This document shows positions 1 to 9,164 of a DNA stretch of 64,000 nt, piece after piece. The stretch covers positions 37,268 through 101,267 of the forward strand of contig NZ_JACHNZ010000007.1 in the NCBI RefSeq assembly GCF_014199685.1. Direction: 5' to 3'. Position numbers and translations under genes: made by a program. The notes beneath the pieces are model-generated. The model searched no databases. It was given only the letters and a program-made list of their open reading frames with translations, and was not told where the DNA came from. This stretch comes from Sphingosinicella soli. Its GTDB lineage: Bacteria; Pseudomonadota; Alphaproteobacteria; Sphingomonadales; Sphingomonadaceae. Numbering within the stretch: position 1 is the first letter of the stretch; each line of letters starts with the position of its first letter.

Positions 1-455
1 GGGCTCGCCGCGATCAGGTCGTAGTCCACGTCCGCCGTGCTCAGCATCGCGCTGGTGCCCAGGAAGGTGTTCATCGTGCGCTGCGCGTCGGGCGTCACCA
101 GGATCAGGCAGCGCCCCGTCGGTGTGCCGTCCGCCGCGTAAGGCGTCGTATAGTCGACGCCCGACGCGCGCATGTCGTGCGCGAACACCTCGCCGAGCTG
201 GTCTCCTGAAACCCGCCCGATGAAGTTCACCCGCCGGCCGAGTGCCGCCATGCCCACGGCGGCGTTGGAGCCCGATCCGCCCGAAACCTCGCGCCCCGGC
301 CCCATGCGGCCGTACAGGCGCTCCGCCTCTGCGGTATCGATCAGGTGCATCGATCCTTTCTGCAGGCCGTTTTCCGCAAGGAAGGCATCGTCGGCGGACG
401 CGATCACATCGACAAGGGCGTTGCCCATCACGACGATGTCGTAGGTGCTGGTCAT
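1..455 (-). CDS. PfkB-family carbohydrate/adenosine kinase (3' part cut by window edge)
   Basis: The minus strand encodes about 151 N-terminal residues, starting with ATG at 455 and running off the window. Residues 59-73 read GGSGSNAAVGMAALG, the PfkB nucleoside/sugar-kinase signature. They are followed by NFIGRVSGDQLG and by DAQRTMNTFLG near 123-133, which resembles bacterial adenosine kinase-like members. Such enzymes phosphorylate a nucleoside or sugar with ATP in the cytoplasm. The C-terminal catalytic half with the GAGD motif is not in view, so the substrate is inferred only from the N-terminal similarity. The neighbouring EI24 gene is divergent, with about 85 bp between the two starts. 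Confidence 0.88.
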   Translation of the reverse strand, partial: MTSTYDIVVMGNALVDVIASADDAFLAENGLQKGSMHLIDTAEAERLYGRMGPGREVSGGSGSNAAVGMAALGRRVNFIGRVSGDQLGEVFAHDMRASGVDYTTPYAADGTPTGRCLILVTPDAQRTMNTFLGTSAMLSTADVDYDLIAAS

Positions 456-541
456 CGGGCGTTTTCACCTGAGAAGAGGGGGAAACCCGACCCCTAGCGG
501 CGCGTCTCGCCGTCCGCAACCTTCGGTGCTAGTCTCGGCAA

Positions 542-1228
542 ATGCTCGCTGAACTCCCGCGCGTCCTCGTCCAGCTCTCCGACCGGCGCCTTGTCGCCGT
601 GTTCCTGAAATCGATCGTGCTGACGCTCCTCGTCCTCGCGGGCGTCTGGTTCGGTCTCGATCTCTGGCTCAGCGGCAGCAGCGCGCCGCCGCTGCCGCTA
701 TGGATGCAGCGTTTCTGGGCGGATGCGGCGGACTGGGCGGCGCTGCCCATCGTCCTCATCGGCGGCTGGTTCCTGTTCCCCGGCATCGCCACCGGCGTCA
801 TGGGCCTGTTCCTCGACGATGTCGTCGATGCCGTGGAGGACCGCCACTACCCCCGCGCAGCGGCGCATCGCCGCGTGACCATGGCTGAGGCCGGGATGCT
901 CGCGCTCGCCTCCGCGCTGCGCGTCGTGCTGTGGAACCTTGCGCTAGCGCCCGTCTATGTGCTGCTGCTGTTCACGGCGGTGGGCCCGCTCCTCCTGTTC
1001 ACCGCCGTCAACGGCTGGCTGATGGGCCGTGATCTTCTGGAGATGGTCGCGGTTCGCCACATGCCGCGCGCGCAGGCGTCGGCGCTGGTTGCATCAAACC
1101 GTGCGCTGCGGCTCCGTCTCGGCCTCACTGCCGCGCCGCTGTTCCTCGTGCCCGTCCTCAACCTGTTCGCGCCGATCATCGCCGCCGCGCTCGCCGCGCA
1201 TGCGTTCCAGATCGTCGGCAAGCGCTGA
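542..1228 (+). CDS. EI24-domain (CysZ-like) integral membrane protein
   Basis: This 228-residue protein begins at an ATG and is strongly hydrophobic. Membrane segments can be seen near residues 22-45, 75-100, 120-165 and 190-220, and charged loops such as DDVVDAVEDRHYPRA lie between them. Pattern and length fit the EI24 family, which includes the E. coli sulfate transporter CysZ. In sphingomonads these are usually annotated only as EI24-domain proteins. Transport of sulfate is possible but not shown. Its last 135 bp are antisense to the 3' end of queG. Confidence 0.8.
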   Translation: MLAELPRVLVQLSDRRLVAVFLKSIVLTLLVLAGVWFGLDLWLSGSSAPPLPLWMQRFWADAADWAALPIVLIGGWFLFPGIATGVMGLFLDDVVDAVEDRHYPRAAAHRRVTMAEAGMLALASALRVVLWNLALAPVYVLLLFTAVGPLLLFTAVNGWLMGRDLLEMVAVRHMPRAQASALVASNRALRLRLGLTAAPLFLVPVLNLFAPIIAAALAAHAFQIVGKR

Positions 1229-2251
1229 AAGGCCCCACGCCGCCGCCTCGCGCACCAGTTCCGACGCATCCTCGGTCAACCGCTTCAGCACCGGCGCCGC
1301 ACCGGCAGCCCCGCTGTTGCCGAGCGCAATGGCGACGTTGCGCACGAAACGGTCGCGGCCGATCCGCTTGACCGGCGATCCGGCGAACACCTGCCGGAAC
1401 CCCGCCTCGTCGAGCGCGGCAAGCTCGGCGAGGCGCGGCGCGGTCAGTTCGGCGCGCGGCAGGAACGCCGCCTCGGCGGAGGCCTTGGCGAAGCGGTTCC
1501 AGGGGCACACGGCCAGGCAATCGTCGCAGCCGTAAATACGATTGCCGATCGCGCGCCGGAATTCGTGCGGAATCGGGCCTTTCAGCTCGATGGTCAGGTA
1601 CGAGATGCACCGCCGCGCGTCGAGGCTGTAGGGCCCCGTGAAGGCGTCGGTCGGGCACGCGCGCTGGCACGCGTCGCACGAACCGCAGCGGTCGGCGTGC
1701 GGCGCATCGGCGGGAAGCTCCAGCGTCGTGTAGATCGCGCCCAGGAACAGCCAGCTGCCGTGGTCGCGGCTGACGAGATTCGTGTGCTTCCCCTGCCAGC
1801 CGATCCCGGCGGCGGCGGCGAGCGGCTTTTCCATCACCGGCGCGGTGTCCACGAACACCTTCACCTCGCCCTCGCCTGTCGCCGCCAGCAGCCAGCGCGC
1901 CAGCGTCTTCAGCCGCGCCTTGATCGTGTCGTGATAGTCCTGCCCCTGCGCGTAGACCGAAATCACACCGATGTCGGGGTGCCCCGCGTGGCGCAGCGGA
2001 TCCAGCCCCGGCGCATAGCTCATGCCCAGCATGATGATGGATTTCACATCGCTCCACAGCGCGCGCGGGCTTTCGCGGCGATCGGCCTTTTCCGCCATCC
2101 ACAGCATGTCGCCGTGGCGGCCGTCGGCGATCCACGCCCTCAGCCGCGCGCCTGCGGCAGGCGCGGCGTCGGCGGGTGCGATGCCGATGGCGGAAAAGCC
2201 CAGCTCCGCCGCCTTCGCGTTCAAGTCCTTCAAGATTTTGTTCGTATCCAC
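1094..2251 (-). CDS. queG: Epoxyqueuosine reductase QueG
   Basis: The 385-residue product catalyses the last step of queuosine synthesis, reducing epoxyqueuosine to queuosine in tRNA with cobalamin and two [4Fe-4S] clusters. Both ferredoxin-type motifs are visible: CGSCDACQRACP near residue 195, and CDDCLAVCPW near 247, where a CxxCxxxCP series follows a separate upstream Cys. The N-terminal reductase domain has the typical GIGWQGKHTNL stretch. HEAT-like helices (VREAAAWGLSAL) lie near the C-terminus. The final 45 or so residues are very charged and overlap the convergent EI24 gene. Cytoplasmic enzyme; start ATG at 2251. Confidence 0.95.
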   Translation of the reverse strand: MDTNKILKDLNAKAAELGFSAIGIAPADAAPAAGARLRAWIADGRHGDMLWMAEKADRRESPRALWSDVKSIIMLGMSYAPGLDPLRHAGHPDIGVISVYAQGQDYHDTIKARLKTLARWLLAATGEGEVKVFVDTAPVMEKPLAAAAGIGWQGKHTNLVSRDHGSWLFLGAIYTTLELPADAPHADRCGSCDACQRACPTDAFTGPYSLDARRCISYLTIELKGPIPHEFRRAIGNRIYGCDDCLAVCPWNRFAKASAEAAFLPRAELTAPRLAELAALDEAGFRQVFAGSPVKRIGRDRFVRNVAIALGNSGAAGAAPVLKRLTEDASELVREAAAWGLSALADDLERMRGERGGDDRREQVEDGHEEQRRGSEAETEPQRTV

Positions 2252-2300
2252 GATCTATTCATAGCATCGTCGCGGGCCTGCGTGTGAAGGGATCAGGTGT

Positions 2301-3239
2301 TTGAACTACGCCATCGAAGCTGAAAACCTCTCCAAACGCTTCGGCGACAAGCAGGCGGTGGCGGGTGTCGATCTTCGCGTGCCTGCGGGCGCCATCTACG
2401 GCTTCCTCGGCCAGAACGGCGCGGGCAAGACGACGACGCTGCGCATGCTGCTCGGCATTCTGGAGCCCGACGGCGGACATCGCCGCCTGCTCGGCACGGA
2501 TCGGCCGCTCTCGGTCGCGGCGCGGGTCGGCTATCTTCCCGAAGAACGCGGCCTCTATCCGGCGATGACCGCGCGGGAGGCGATCGCGTATGTCGGCGCC
2601 CTGCGCGGCATGTCCCTTGCGGAGGGCCGCACGCGGGCGGACGAACTGCTCGCGGCGAACGGCCTCGGCGGGGAAGCGACCGCGCGTATCCGCACCTTCT
2701 CGAAAGGCATGGCGCAGAAGGTGCAACTGCTCGCCACCTTCGTGAACCGCCCCGATCTCATCGTCCTCGACGAGCCCTTTTCAGGGCTCGATCCGGTCAA
2801 CCAGCAGGATCTCGAAGCGATGATCCATGCCGAGCGGGCGCGCGGCGCGACCATATTGTTCTCCACGCACGTTATGGCGCATGCCGAGCGCATGTGCGAC
2901 GGCCTCGTCATCATCGCGCACGGGCGCACCCGCTTTTCGGGAAGCGTGGGCGCCGCGCGCGCGCATCTGCCGTCGCGTGTCGTCCTCGTCACCGATCGGC
3001 CGCTCTCGAATCTGCACGCGATGCTGCCGCCGGGCAGCACGGTCGATATCCTGCCCGGCCCGGGAAACGCCTATCGTTTCCCTTTGCCGCCGGGCGGTAT
3101 CGAGCCGCTGCTCGCATGCCTCATCGAAACGGGAAGCGGCATCCGCGACATGCACATCGAGCGGCCGACACTGCACGACGCCTTCGTCACCATCGTCGGC
3201 GACGGCGCACTGCGCGCTGAAACACCGGAGGCCGCATGA
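2301..3239 (+). CDS. ABC transporter ATP-binding protein (NatA-like)
   Basis: This 312-residue ATPase energises the ABC-2 permease encoded directly downstream. Walker A GQNGAGKTT is at residues 37-45, the signature FSKGMAQKVQL near 133, and Walker B LIVLDEPFSGLD near 153. After the roughly 220-residue nucleotide-binding domain comes a C-terminal extension like that of sodium- or drug-exporting NatA-type subunits. The only well-placed start is TTG at 2301, preceded by the purine-rich stretch GAAGGGATCAGG. The stop overlaps the next start by four bases (ATGA), so the two are translationally coupled. The substrate cannot be told from the sequence. Confidence 0.93.
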   Translation: MNYAIEAENLSKRFGDKQAVAGVDLRVPAGAIYGFLGQNGAGKTTTLRMLLGILEPDGGHRRLLGTDRPLSVAARVGYLPEERGLYPAMTAREAIAYVGALRGMSLAEGRTRADELLAANGLGGEATARIRTFSKGMAQKVQLLATFVNRPDLIVLDEPFSGLDPVNQQDLEAMIHAERARGATILFSTHVMAHAERMCDGLVIIAHGRTRFSGSVGAARAHLPSRVVLVTDRPLSNLHAMLPPGSTVDILPGPGNAYRFPLPPGGIEPLLACLIETGSGIRDMHIERPTLHDAFVTIVGDGALRAETPEAA

Positions 3240-4600
3240 TCCGCGCAACGCTCACCATCGCGCGCCGCGATATCATGGCGACGATCCTGTCGCGCGGCTT
3301 CCTCGTCTGGCTCGCGATGCCGGTCATCGGCCTCGCCTTCGCCGTGTTCGCCTCGCTCGTCGGCGGTCCGCGCGATGCCGCGCCGCCGCCGCAGGCGGTC
3401 GCGGTGGTTGATCCTGCGGGTGATTTCGCGCCCTGGGTGCAGGCTGCGGCCGCGCGCGAGCAGACCCGGAATGCCTATGATCGTCTGCGCGCCGCGCACG
3501 GCGACACGGCGGCGTTTGCGCGCCCCGCGGCACTGCTTTCCGATACGCAGCTCGATGCGCTGGCGAAACGCGCCGACGTGGCGGCGATGGCGCCGCGCCG
3601 TGCGCCCGCATTCGTGCAGGTCATCATCCACGGCGATCCTGAAGAGCAAGCCCGCCGTCTGCTCACCGGCAAAAGCCGTTTCGGCGCGGCGCTCGTCGTG
3701 AAGCCGGACGGCCTGATGCTGTTGACGCGCGGCAAGGTGCAGGATGCCGAGCGCATCCGCACGCTCGCGGGCCTGGCGTGGATGCGCCGTACGCTTGCGG
3801 CGGAGGGGCTTTCCGATCGTATGGAGGCCATGCGCGCGGCCCAGCCGGACATCACGCTCGCCGTGCTCGGCGACCCGGCGCCGCAGGCGCAGCGGCGCGG
3901 CGCGCCGATCCTCGCCACGGGCGCCGCGACGGTGCTTTTCGCGCTGATTTCGCTGCTCGCGGGCGCGCTTCTGTCCAACATGGTCGAAGAAAAATCGAAC
4001 AAGATCATAGAGGTGCTGGTCGCCGCCGTGCCGGTTCCGGCGATCTACGCGGGCAAGCTCATCGCGATGCTCGCCGTCTCGCTGATCGGCGTCACCGTCT
4101 GGGGGCTGCTCTTCGGCGGCGGCTTGATGCTGGCGGCGGCGCAGCTTCCCGCCGGGCTGATCCCCATGCCGCCGCGCGGCTGGCCCGAACTGCTGGTGCT
4201 CGGCGTCGCCTATTTCACCTGCGCCTATCTCATCTACGGCGCGATCTATCTCGGCATCGGCAGCCTCTGCTCCACGATCCGCGAGGTGCAGACGCTTTCG
4301 ATGCCCGTCACCATCCTGCAGATGGTGATCCTGATCTCGACGCTCGGCGCGCTCGCGAACCCCGGCGGGCTCTGGTTTCAGATCGTGTCGTGGTTTCCGC
4401 TGTCGGCGCCCTACATGATGCTGGGCCGCGCCGCCGCCGATACGGGTCTCGGCATCCATCTGGCGTCGATCGCGTGGCAACTCGCCTTCGCGGCGCTGGT
4501 CATCGCACTTGCCGCGCGCCTGTTCCGCTACGGCGTGCTGCGCTCAGGCTCGCCGCCCAGCTTGCGCCAGCTGGCGGGCCTGAAACCGAAAGCGGCTTGA
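3236..4600 (+). CDS. ABC-2 type permease (NatB-like)
   Basis: The 454-residue membrane protein is the partner of the ATPase whose stop it overlaps. It has one N-terminal transmembrane helix (about 15-40), a soluble extracytoplasmic domain of roughly 190 residues, and then five or six C-terminal helices from about residue 225 to 435. This is the topology of ABC2_membrane_3/NatB subunits. The sequence NMVEEKSNKIIEVLVAAV near 240-260 is the characteristic cytoplasmic coupling segment of this family. Exported substrate unknown. It ends 185 bp before the phosphatase gene. Confidence 0.92.
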   Translation: MIRATLTIARRDIMATILSRGFLVWLAMPVIGLAFAVFASLVGGPRDAAPPPQAVAVVDPAGDFAPWVQAAAAREQTRNAYDRLRAAHGDTAAFARPAALLSDTQLDALAKRADVAAMAPRRAPAFVQVIIHGDPEEQARRLLTGKSRFGAALVVKPDGLMLLTRGKVQDAERIRTLAGLAWMRRTLAAEGLSDRMEAMRAAQPDITLAVLGDPAPQAQRRGAPILATGAATVLFALISLLAGALLSNMVEEKSNKIIEVLVAAVPVPAIYAGKLIAMLAVSLIGVTVWGLLFGGGLMLAAAQLPAGLIPMPPRGWPELLVLGVAYFTCAYLIYGAIYLGIGSLCSTIREVQTLSMPVTILQMVILISTLGALANPGGLWFQIVSWFPLSAPYMMLGRAAADTGLGIHLASIAWQLAFAALVIALAARLFRYGVLRSGSPPSLRQLAGLKPKAA

Positions 4601-4712
4601 AGAGACGGATCGGCATTCCGCCCAGGCCGTTGATTCAGCCCTTTGTTCCAATGCCCTGATCTCGTCGCTTGAGTCGCGCTTCAACATAACGATGCAGCGC
4701 GGGCGCCTTCGG

Positions 4713-4730
4713 CTGTCACACAAAGGTCTC
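4713..4730 (+). promoter_or_regulatory. Weak candidate PHO box upstream of the PhoD-like gene
   Basis: The sequence CTGTCACACAAAGGTCTC consists of a near-perfect CTGTCAC half-site and, 11 bp further on, a degenerate second copy (AGGTCTC, 4 of 7). It ends about 55 bp before the phosphatase start, a plausible place for PhoB binding. The match is partial, so this is only a candidate. Confidence 0.25.
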
Positions 4731-4785
4731 GCTTTTCTTCGATAGTGGCGCATATCCGCGAAGAAGAAATGGCACTGTTCACGGC

Positions 4786-6345
4786 ATGAAAACTCTGGGA
4801 AACGCATCTCGACGCGAGGTGCTGAAAGGCGCCGTTCTTCTTGCCGGCGGCACCCTGATGCCAGCGTGCGGCAAGGCACGATCTGCCTTGGCAAGCCTTG
4901 GGGCATATCCATTTACGCTCGGGATTGCTTCGGGTGATCCAGCTTCGGATGGCTTCGTGATCTGGACCCGGCTTGCGCCGGACTGGCTTCAGCCGGACGG
5001 AGGGATGCCGCCGGTGGCTGTCGATGTGCAATGGCAAGTTGCCGAGAGCGAGACGTTCTCCAGGGTCGTCGCCTCGGGCACCTCAATCGCATCGCCGGCA
5101 TGGGGGCATAGTGTGCATGTCGAGATTACGGGTCTCAGGCCAGACCGCCCCTATTGGTATCGGTTCCGCGCGGGCGGTGAACTCAGCCCGGTCGGCCGCG
5201 GGCGCACGACGCCGCTTGCGGGGGCAGACATCAGCGCAATGCGCGCCTGTTTCACGTCCTGTCAGCACTATGAGCGCGGCCATTACGCGGCGTATCGGCA
5301 TATGGTGGCTGATGATCCCGATGTCGTCCTGTTCCTCGGCGATTATATTTACGAGGCCAATCCAGGCGCTGCCAATCATGTTCGGCTTCACCGCAACCCG
5401 GAACCGGTCGATCTGGCCGGCTATCGCATTCGCTACGCAACCTACAAGAGCGACCCGCTGCTCCAGGCCGCGCACGCAGCGGCGCCATGGATGACGATCT
5501 GGGATGATCATGAAGTCGCGAACGATTATGGACACCTTCAATCCGAAGACGATGTCGACCCAGCCCTCTTTCTGCGCCGGCGAATGGCCGCTTATCAGGC
5601 TTATTATGAGCATATGCCGCTACGCAGGCGCGCGCTGCCGGTCGCTGAAGGAATGCCGATCTATCGCGCGCTGGATTGGGGGGCGCTCGCCCAGTTTCAG
5701 CTTGTTGATGACCGTCAGTATCGGTCGACAAGAGCATGCGATAGCGAAGCGAACGGCAAGTTGATCCCCGATTGCGCGGAGCGTCGCGATCCTGCCCGTT
5801 CGATCCTGGGCGCTGCGCAGGAAGAATGGCTGCTGGACCGCGTGGCGACATCACGGGCGCAGTGGAGCATCCTGACACAGCAGACGCTATTCGGCACCCT
5901 GCACCTGCGGGATACGCCCGAGCGCGTGCCTGAGCGTTTCTCGCGCGATGGCTGGGACGGTTTCCCGGCAACGCGCGATCGCATCATGCAGCGCTGGACG
6001 GATGCCAAGGTTCGCAATCCCCTGATCATCGGAGGGGACATCCATACCTTTGCCGCCGGTGATGTGCTGGATGCGCGCGAGACGGTGGTCGCGAGCGAGT
6101 TTGTCGGCGGATCCATCAGTTCGCTCGGCCGAGACCGTGCTGCGGCCCGGCAGGTTCACGAAGACAATCCGCGTCTCGCACTGTTCGACAGCAGCCGCCG
6201 CGGCTATGGGCGGCTCGATATCAAAAAGGCGCGCAGCGAGATTACCTTCCGCTCTCTTGTCGATGCGCGCGACCCCGAATCCCCCCTGGCGCCAGATGCC
6301 CGGTTCGTCGTCGAAGACGGCCTCAGGGGCCTGCTGAGCGCCTGA
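4786..6345 (+). CDS. PhoD-type alkaline phosphatase / metallophosphoesterase, Tat-exported
   Basis: The 519-residue protein matches PhoD phosphodiesterase/phosphatases, which release phosphate from esters outside the cytoplasm using Fe/Ca or similar metals. The N-terminus has a twin-arginine type signal (SRREVLKGAVLLAGG), followed by a Cys at about residue 26 that could be a lipobox. The N-terminal PhoD domain begins with YPFTLGIASGDP near 42. Metal-ligand motifs are CFTSCQHYERGHYAAY, FLGDYIYE, WDDHEVANDY and GGDIHTF. GC content is lower than in neighbours upstream. It is convergent with the TonB receptor and shares a terminator with it. The likely role is phosphate scavenging; the exact substrate is unknown. 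Confidence 0.92.
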   Translation: MKTLGNASRREVLKGAVLLAGGTLMPACGKARSALASLGAYPFTLGIASGDPASDGFVIWTRLAPDWLQPDGGMPPVAVDVQWQVAESETFSRVVASGTSIASPAWGHSVHVEITGLRPDRPYWYRFRAGGELSPVGRGRTTPLAGADISAMRACFTSCQHYERGHYAAYRHMVADDPDVVLFLGDYIYEANPGAANHVRLHRNPEPVDLAGYRIRYATYKSDPLLQAAHAAAPWMTIWDDHEVANDYGHLQSEDDVDPALFLRRRMAAYQAYYEHMPLRRRALPVAEGMPIYRALDWGALAQFQLVDDRQYRSTRACDSEANGKLIPDCAERRDPARSILGAAQEEWLLDRVATSRAQWSILTQQTLFGTLHLRDTPERVPERFSRDGWDGFPATRDRIMQRWTDAKVRNPLIIGGDIHTFAAGDVLDARETVVASEFVGGSISSLGRDRAAARQVHEDNPRLALFDSSRRGYGRLDIKKARSEITFRSLVDARDPESPLAPDARFVVEDGLRGLLSA

Positions 6346-6360
6346 ATGCAGCAGAGCATG

Positions 6361-6396
6361 AAGAAGGGCGCCATCCGTCAGGATAGCGCCCTTCTT
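6361..6396. terminator. Bidirectional intrinsic terminator
   Basis: The sequence has a 16-bp stem with one mismatch and a GTCA loop: AAGAAGGGCGCCATCC pairs with GGATAGCGCCCTTCTT. It lies between two convergent genes and has A/T-rich ends on both sides, so it can end transcripts from either direction. Confidence 0.85.
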
Positions 6397-6413
6397 CTGG
6401 TCTGACGTGTCGA

Positions 6414-9164
6414 TCAGAACTCGACGTTCAACCCGAAATTGAACTGGCGGCCGTAATAAGTGACGATCGTCGGATTGTCCCGGCTGCCCTGATACGACAC
6501 CGTGGGTTCGTCGGTGAGGTTCTTCACATTGAAGAACAGGCTGTTCCCGCCCAACACACGAACCTTTGCCGCCAGATCCCACACACTCGATTTTTCGTTG
6601 TAGACATCGAGGGCTGCCCGCCCGCCGACGGACTCAAGCCGCTTGGACAGGCGATTATAGGAAACCCGAACACTGACCGGCCCCTGCGCGTAGGAGGCCA
6701 CAGCGTTCAGAATATGTCGGGGCGAGTTCACCAGCGACAGATTTTCCGTGCGGCCGGGATAAGAGCCCTTGGAATCCAGCCATGTGTAGTTGGCTTCGAT
6801 ACCCAGACCGGAGAGCAAACCGGGCAGGCCGGTGAACTGTTGCACCCAGCCCAGCTCGATGCCGGTCACCTTGCCGCCCTCGCCGTTCTGGCGGGTGCGC
6901 TCGTCTACGCCATCCGACGTGATGCGGCTGGAGCTGAACACGAAGTCGGATATGTCCTTGTGGAACACGCCCGCCGAAACCAGGCCCAGCGGCGGGAAGA
7001 AATACTCAGCCGAGGCATCGTAGTTCCAGGATGTGGCCGGCATCAGATCGGGATTGCCGATGATGCGCTGATTGAGCTGTGCGTTCTCTTGGCGTGATGG
7101 CACGAGATCGCCGGGCGGTGGGCGGGAGATGGCTTCCGTCACACTTGCACGCAACACCAGCCGGTCATCCAGCGTCGTGTAACGCGCCTGAACGCCCGGC
7201 AGGAAGTTCGTATAGGAATTCTCGTCACTGACACGCGTAACCGAAGTCACCGCGCCGCCACTCGTAACGACGGCGTTGGCTTCACTGGAAATCTTGGTGT
7301 GCTCGATACGGCCGCCAGCAACAATCTGGAGCGCACCGATATCGAATGTGCCCATCAGGTAGCTTGCGTAGATGTTCTCGGTAATCGTGAAGTCCGCATT
7401 GGCGCGGGTCTCGTCGGTGAAAAGTCGCGCCGCTGCCGTCTGCGTAAACGCCGAGGGGTTGGTTTGCTGTATCTCCAGATATTTGCGCCAGTCAGGCGCG
7501 AAATCGAGGAGGACTGCGCGACCGTCAGAGTCGCTCATGAAGTTGGAGCCGTCCAGGGTTTCCAGCAACGAGCCTGCCGTGATGCCGGTGAGGCCCGTGT
7601 AGCGCACCGTGAGCGGTTGGGACTGGGCAGCATCCTTCAGCGTCACGCGCACGCCGGCCTTCATCGTAACCGGAATGCTACCCGTGAATTCCCGGGCCAC
7701 ATTGCCGTCGAACGACCATTCCTTCTCCGTGCGCGGAACCTGATTGGTGTCGAACTGCCGGAAAGAGAGGTTTGCCGGATCGGTGATGTCGACGCCGTTC
7801 GTCACCTGGAACGTCGGGAAGTCACGATCGGTCCGGTCGTAGCTCATATCGACGCCGTTGAACGAATTCGTGACCTGAAGCGTGACCGGATAGGTCTTGT
7901 CTGCCTGAGAGAAGGCGATCCGCCCGTCCAGCATCCACCCGTCTGACTGATGCTCAACACCGGTGGAGTACATCTGGAAGATGTTCTTGGGTTCGCGATA
8001 GAAGGCGATCAGGTCAACGCGGCCGCCGGTCGAACTGGCGCTGTCCGGTGTCACATTCGTCAACGTCGCGGCATTGGGACGATAATCCGTGCCGCGGTGG
8101 TTCAGCCACCGATAATCATAGTGATAGACGCCGCGAATGAAGGCGCGGGTATTGTCATCGGGCCGGAAGTCGAAGGTCAGGCCCGCGCCGATCTTGTCCT
8201 TGGATTCGCCGCGATCGAAATAGAAGGAGCGGTTGATGGTCTTCTGGTCGGCTGCGTTCGTGGTGTAACCGGTCTGGACGACATCATAGCCGCGCTCGTC
8301 GCGGAAATAATAGACGGAACCGAGCAGGCCGAACTGCTCGTTGGATCCGAAGGTGTTCGAGACCGTGAGGCCCGCCTGATAGTTCCAGTTTCCACGCAGA
8401 TCATTATATGTACCGCCGGCCTGGCCGTCGGCGTTGAAACCGCGCCGATCGAAGGCGGATTTGGTCACAAGGTTTACGGTGCCGCCGATTGCGTCGGCAG
8501 ACATGTCCGGTGTCGGCGATTTGATCACTTCCACGCGCGAAAGCATGTTTGAAGGAAAGCTGTCGAGCGCGATATCGCGATTGCCGTCCACGTTCGTCAT
8601 GCGCAAGCCGTCGACAGTGACGGTGTTGTATTGCGGAGCGAGGCCGCGGATCGTGGCGGTGCGCTGCACGCCTGCCCGGGTTTCGACCGAAACGCCTGGC
8701 AAGCGCACGAGCGCATCACCGATATTGCCCTCGCGAATCTGGCCTAAGGCGTCAGCGGATACGACAGTGCGCAAGCTGGGCGCACGCCGTTGAAGATTGA
8801 TGGCGCCGGCCTGACCTTCAAGCCGCGCGACCACCAGGATTTCGCTGGTGTCGATAGCAGCGCTGGTGAGCTCGACATTCTGGCGCGCGACGCCGCCCTG
8901 CGGAACCACGACTGTCATTGTCTGCTCATCGAGGCCCGCATAGGCGATGACGAGCGTGTATTCACCCGGCGCCAGATTGCTGATGAGATAGCGGCCGTCC
9001 TGCCCTGTGACGGCTTCGCGTCCCACCTCCGCAACCCTGACCACGGCGCCCGCCAAGGCATTGCCGCTGGCCGCGTTCGTCACATTGCCGATAATGTCTT
9101 CGGCAAGGGCCGCAGTCGGAAGACAGGCCAAAGCCGTGCCCGCCAATAATTTCCTGATCATCAT
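6414..9164 (-). CDS. TonB-dependent outer-membrane receptor with N-terminal carboxypeptidase-regulatory-like domain
   Basis: The 916-residue receptor starts with a Sec signal peptide (cleavage after about residue 21, AALA). Next comes a beta-sandwich carboxypeptidase-regulatory-like domain (about 24-100), with SNLAPGEYTLVIAYAGLDEQ as its hallmark. The plug domain (about 125-245) contains IRGLAPQYNTVTVDGLRM. The 22-strand barrel ends in the terminal aromatic residue (FGLNVEF). Such receptors pull large or scarce ligands through the outer membrane with TonB energy. The convergent PhoD-type phosphatase suggests a phosphorylated organic substrate, which is an inference. ATG at 9164 was chosen over the next codon ATG because of the GGGGGAC ribosome site. 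Confidence 0.93.
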   Translation of the reverse strand: MMIRKLLAGTALACLPTAALAEDIIGNVTNAASGNALAGAVVRVAEVGREAVTGQDGRYLISNLAPGEYTLVIAYAGLDEQTMTVVVPQGGVARQNVELTSAAIDTSEILVVARLEGQAGAINLQRRAPSLRTVVSADALGQIREGNIGDALVRLPGVSVETRAGVQRTATIRGLAPQYNTVTVDGLRMTNVDGNRDIALDSFPSNMLSRVEVIKSPTPDMSADAIGGTVNLVTKSAFDRRGFNADGQAGGTYNDLRGNWNYQAGLTVSNTFGSNEQFGLLGSVYYFRDERGYDVVQTGYTTNAADQKTINRSFYFDRGESKDKIGAGLTFDFRPDDNTRAFIRGVYHYDYRWLNHRGTDYRPNAATLTNVTPDSASSTGGRVDLIAFYREPKNIFQMYSTGVEHQSDGWMLDGRIAFSQADKTYPVTLQVTNSFNGVDMSYDRTDRDFPTFQVTNGVDITDPANLSFRQFDTNQVPRTEKEWSFDGNVAREFTGSIPVTMKAGVRVTLKDAAQSQPLTVRYTGLTGITAGSLLETLDGSNFMSDSDGRAVLLDFAPDWRKYLEIQQTNPSAFTQTAAARLFTDETRANADFTITENIYASYLMGTFDIGALQIVAGGRIEHTKISSEANAVVTSGGAVTSVTRVSDENSYTNFLPGVQARYTTLDDRLVLRASVTEAISRPPPGDLVPSRQENAQLNQRIIGNPDLMPATSWNYDASAEYFFPPLGLVSAGVFHKDISDFVFSSSRITSDGVDERTRQNGEGGKVTGIELGWVQQFTGLPGLLSGLGIEANYTWLDSKGSYPGRTENLSLVNSPRHILNAVASYAQGPVSVRVSYNRLSKRLESVGGRAALDVYNEKSSVWDLAAKVRVLGGNSLFFNVKNLTDEPTVSYQGSRDNPTIVTYYGRQFNFGLNVEF

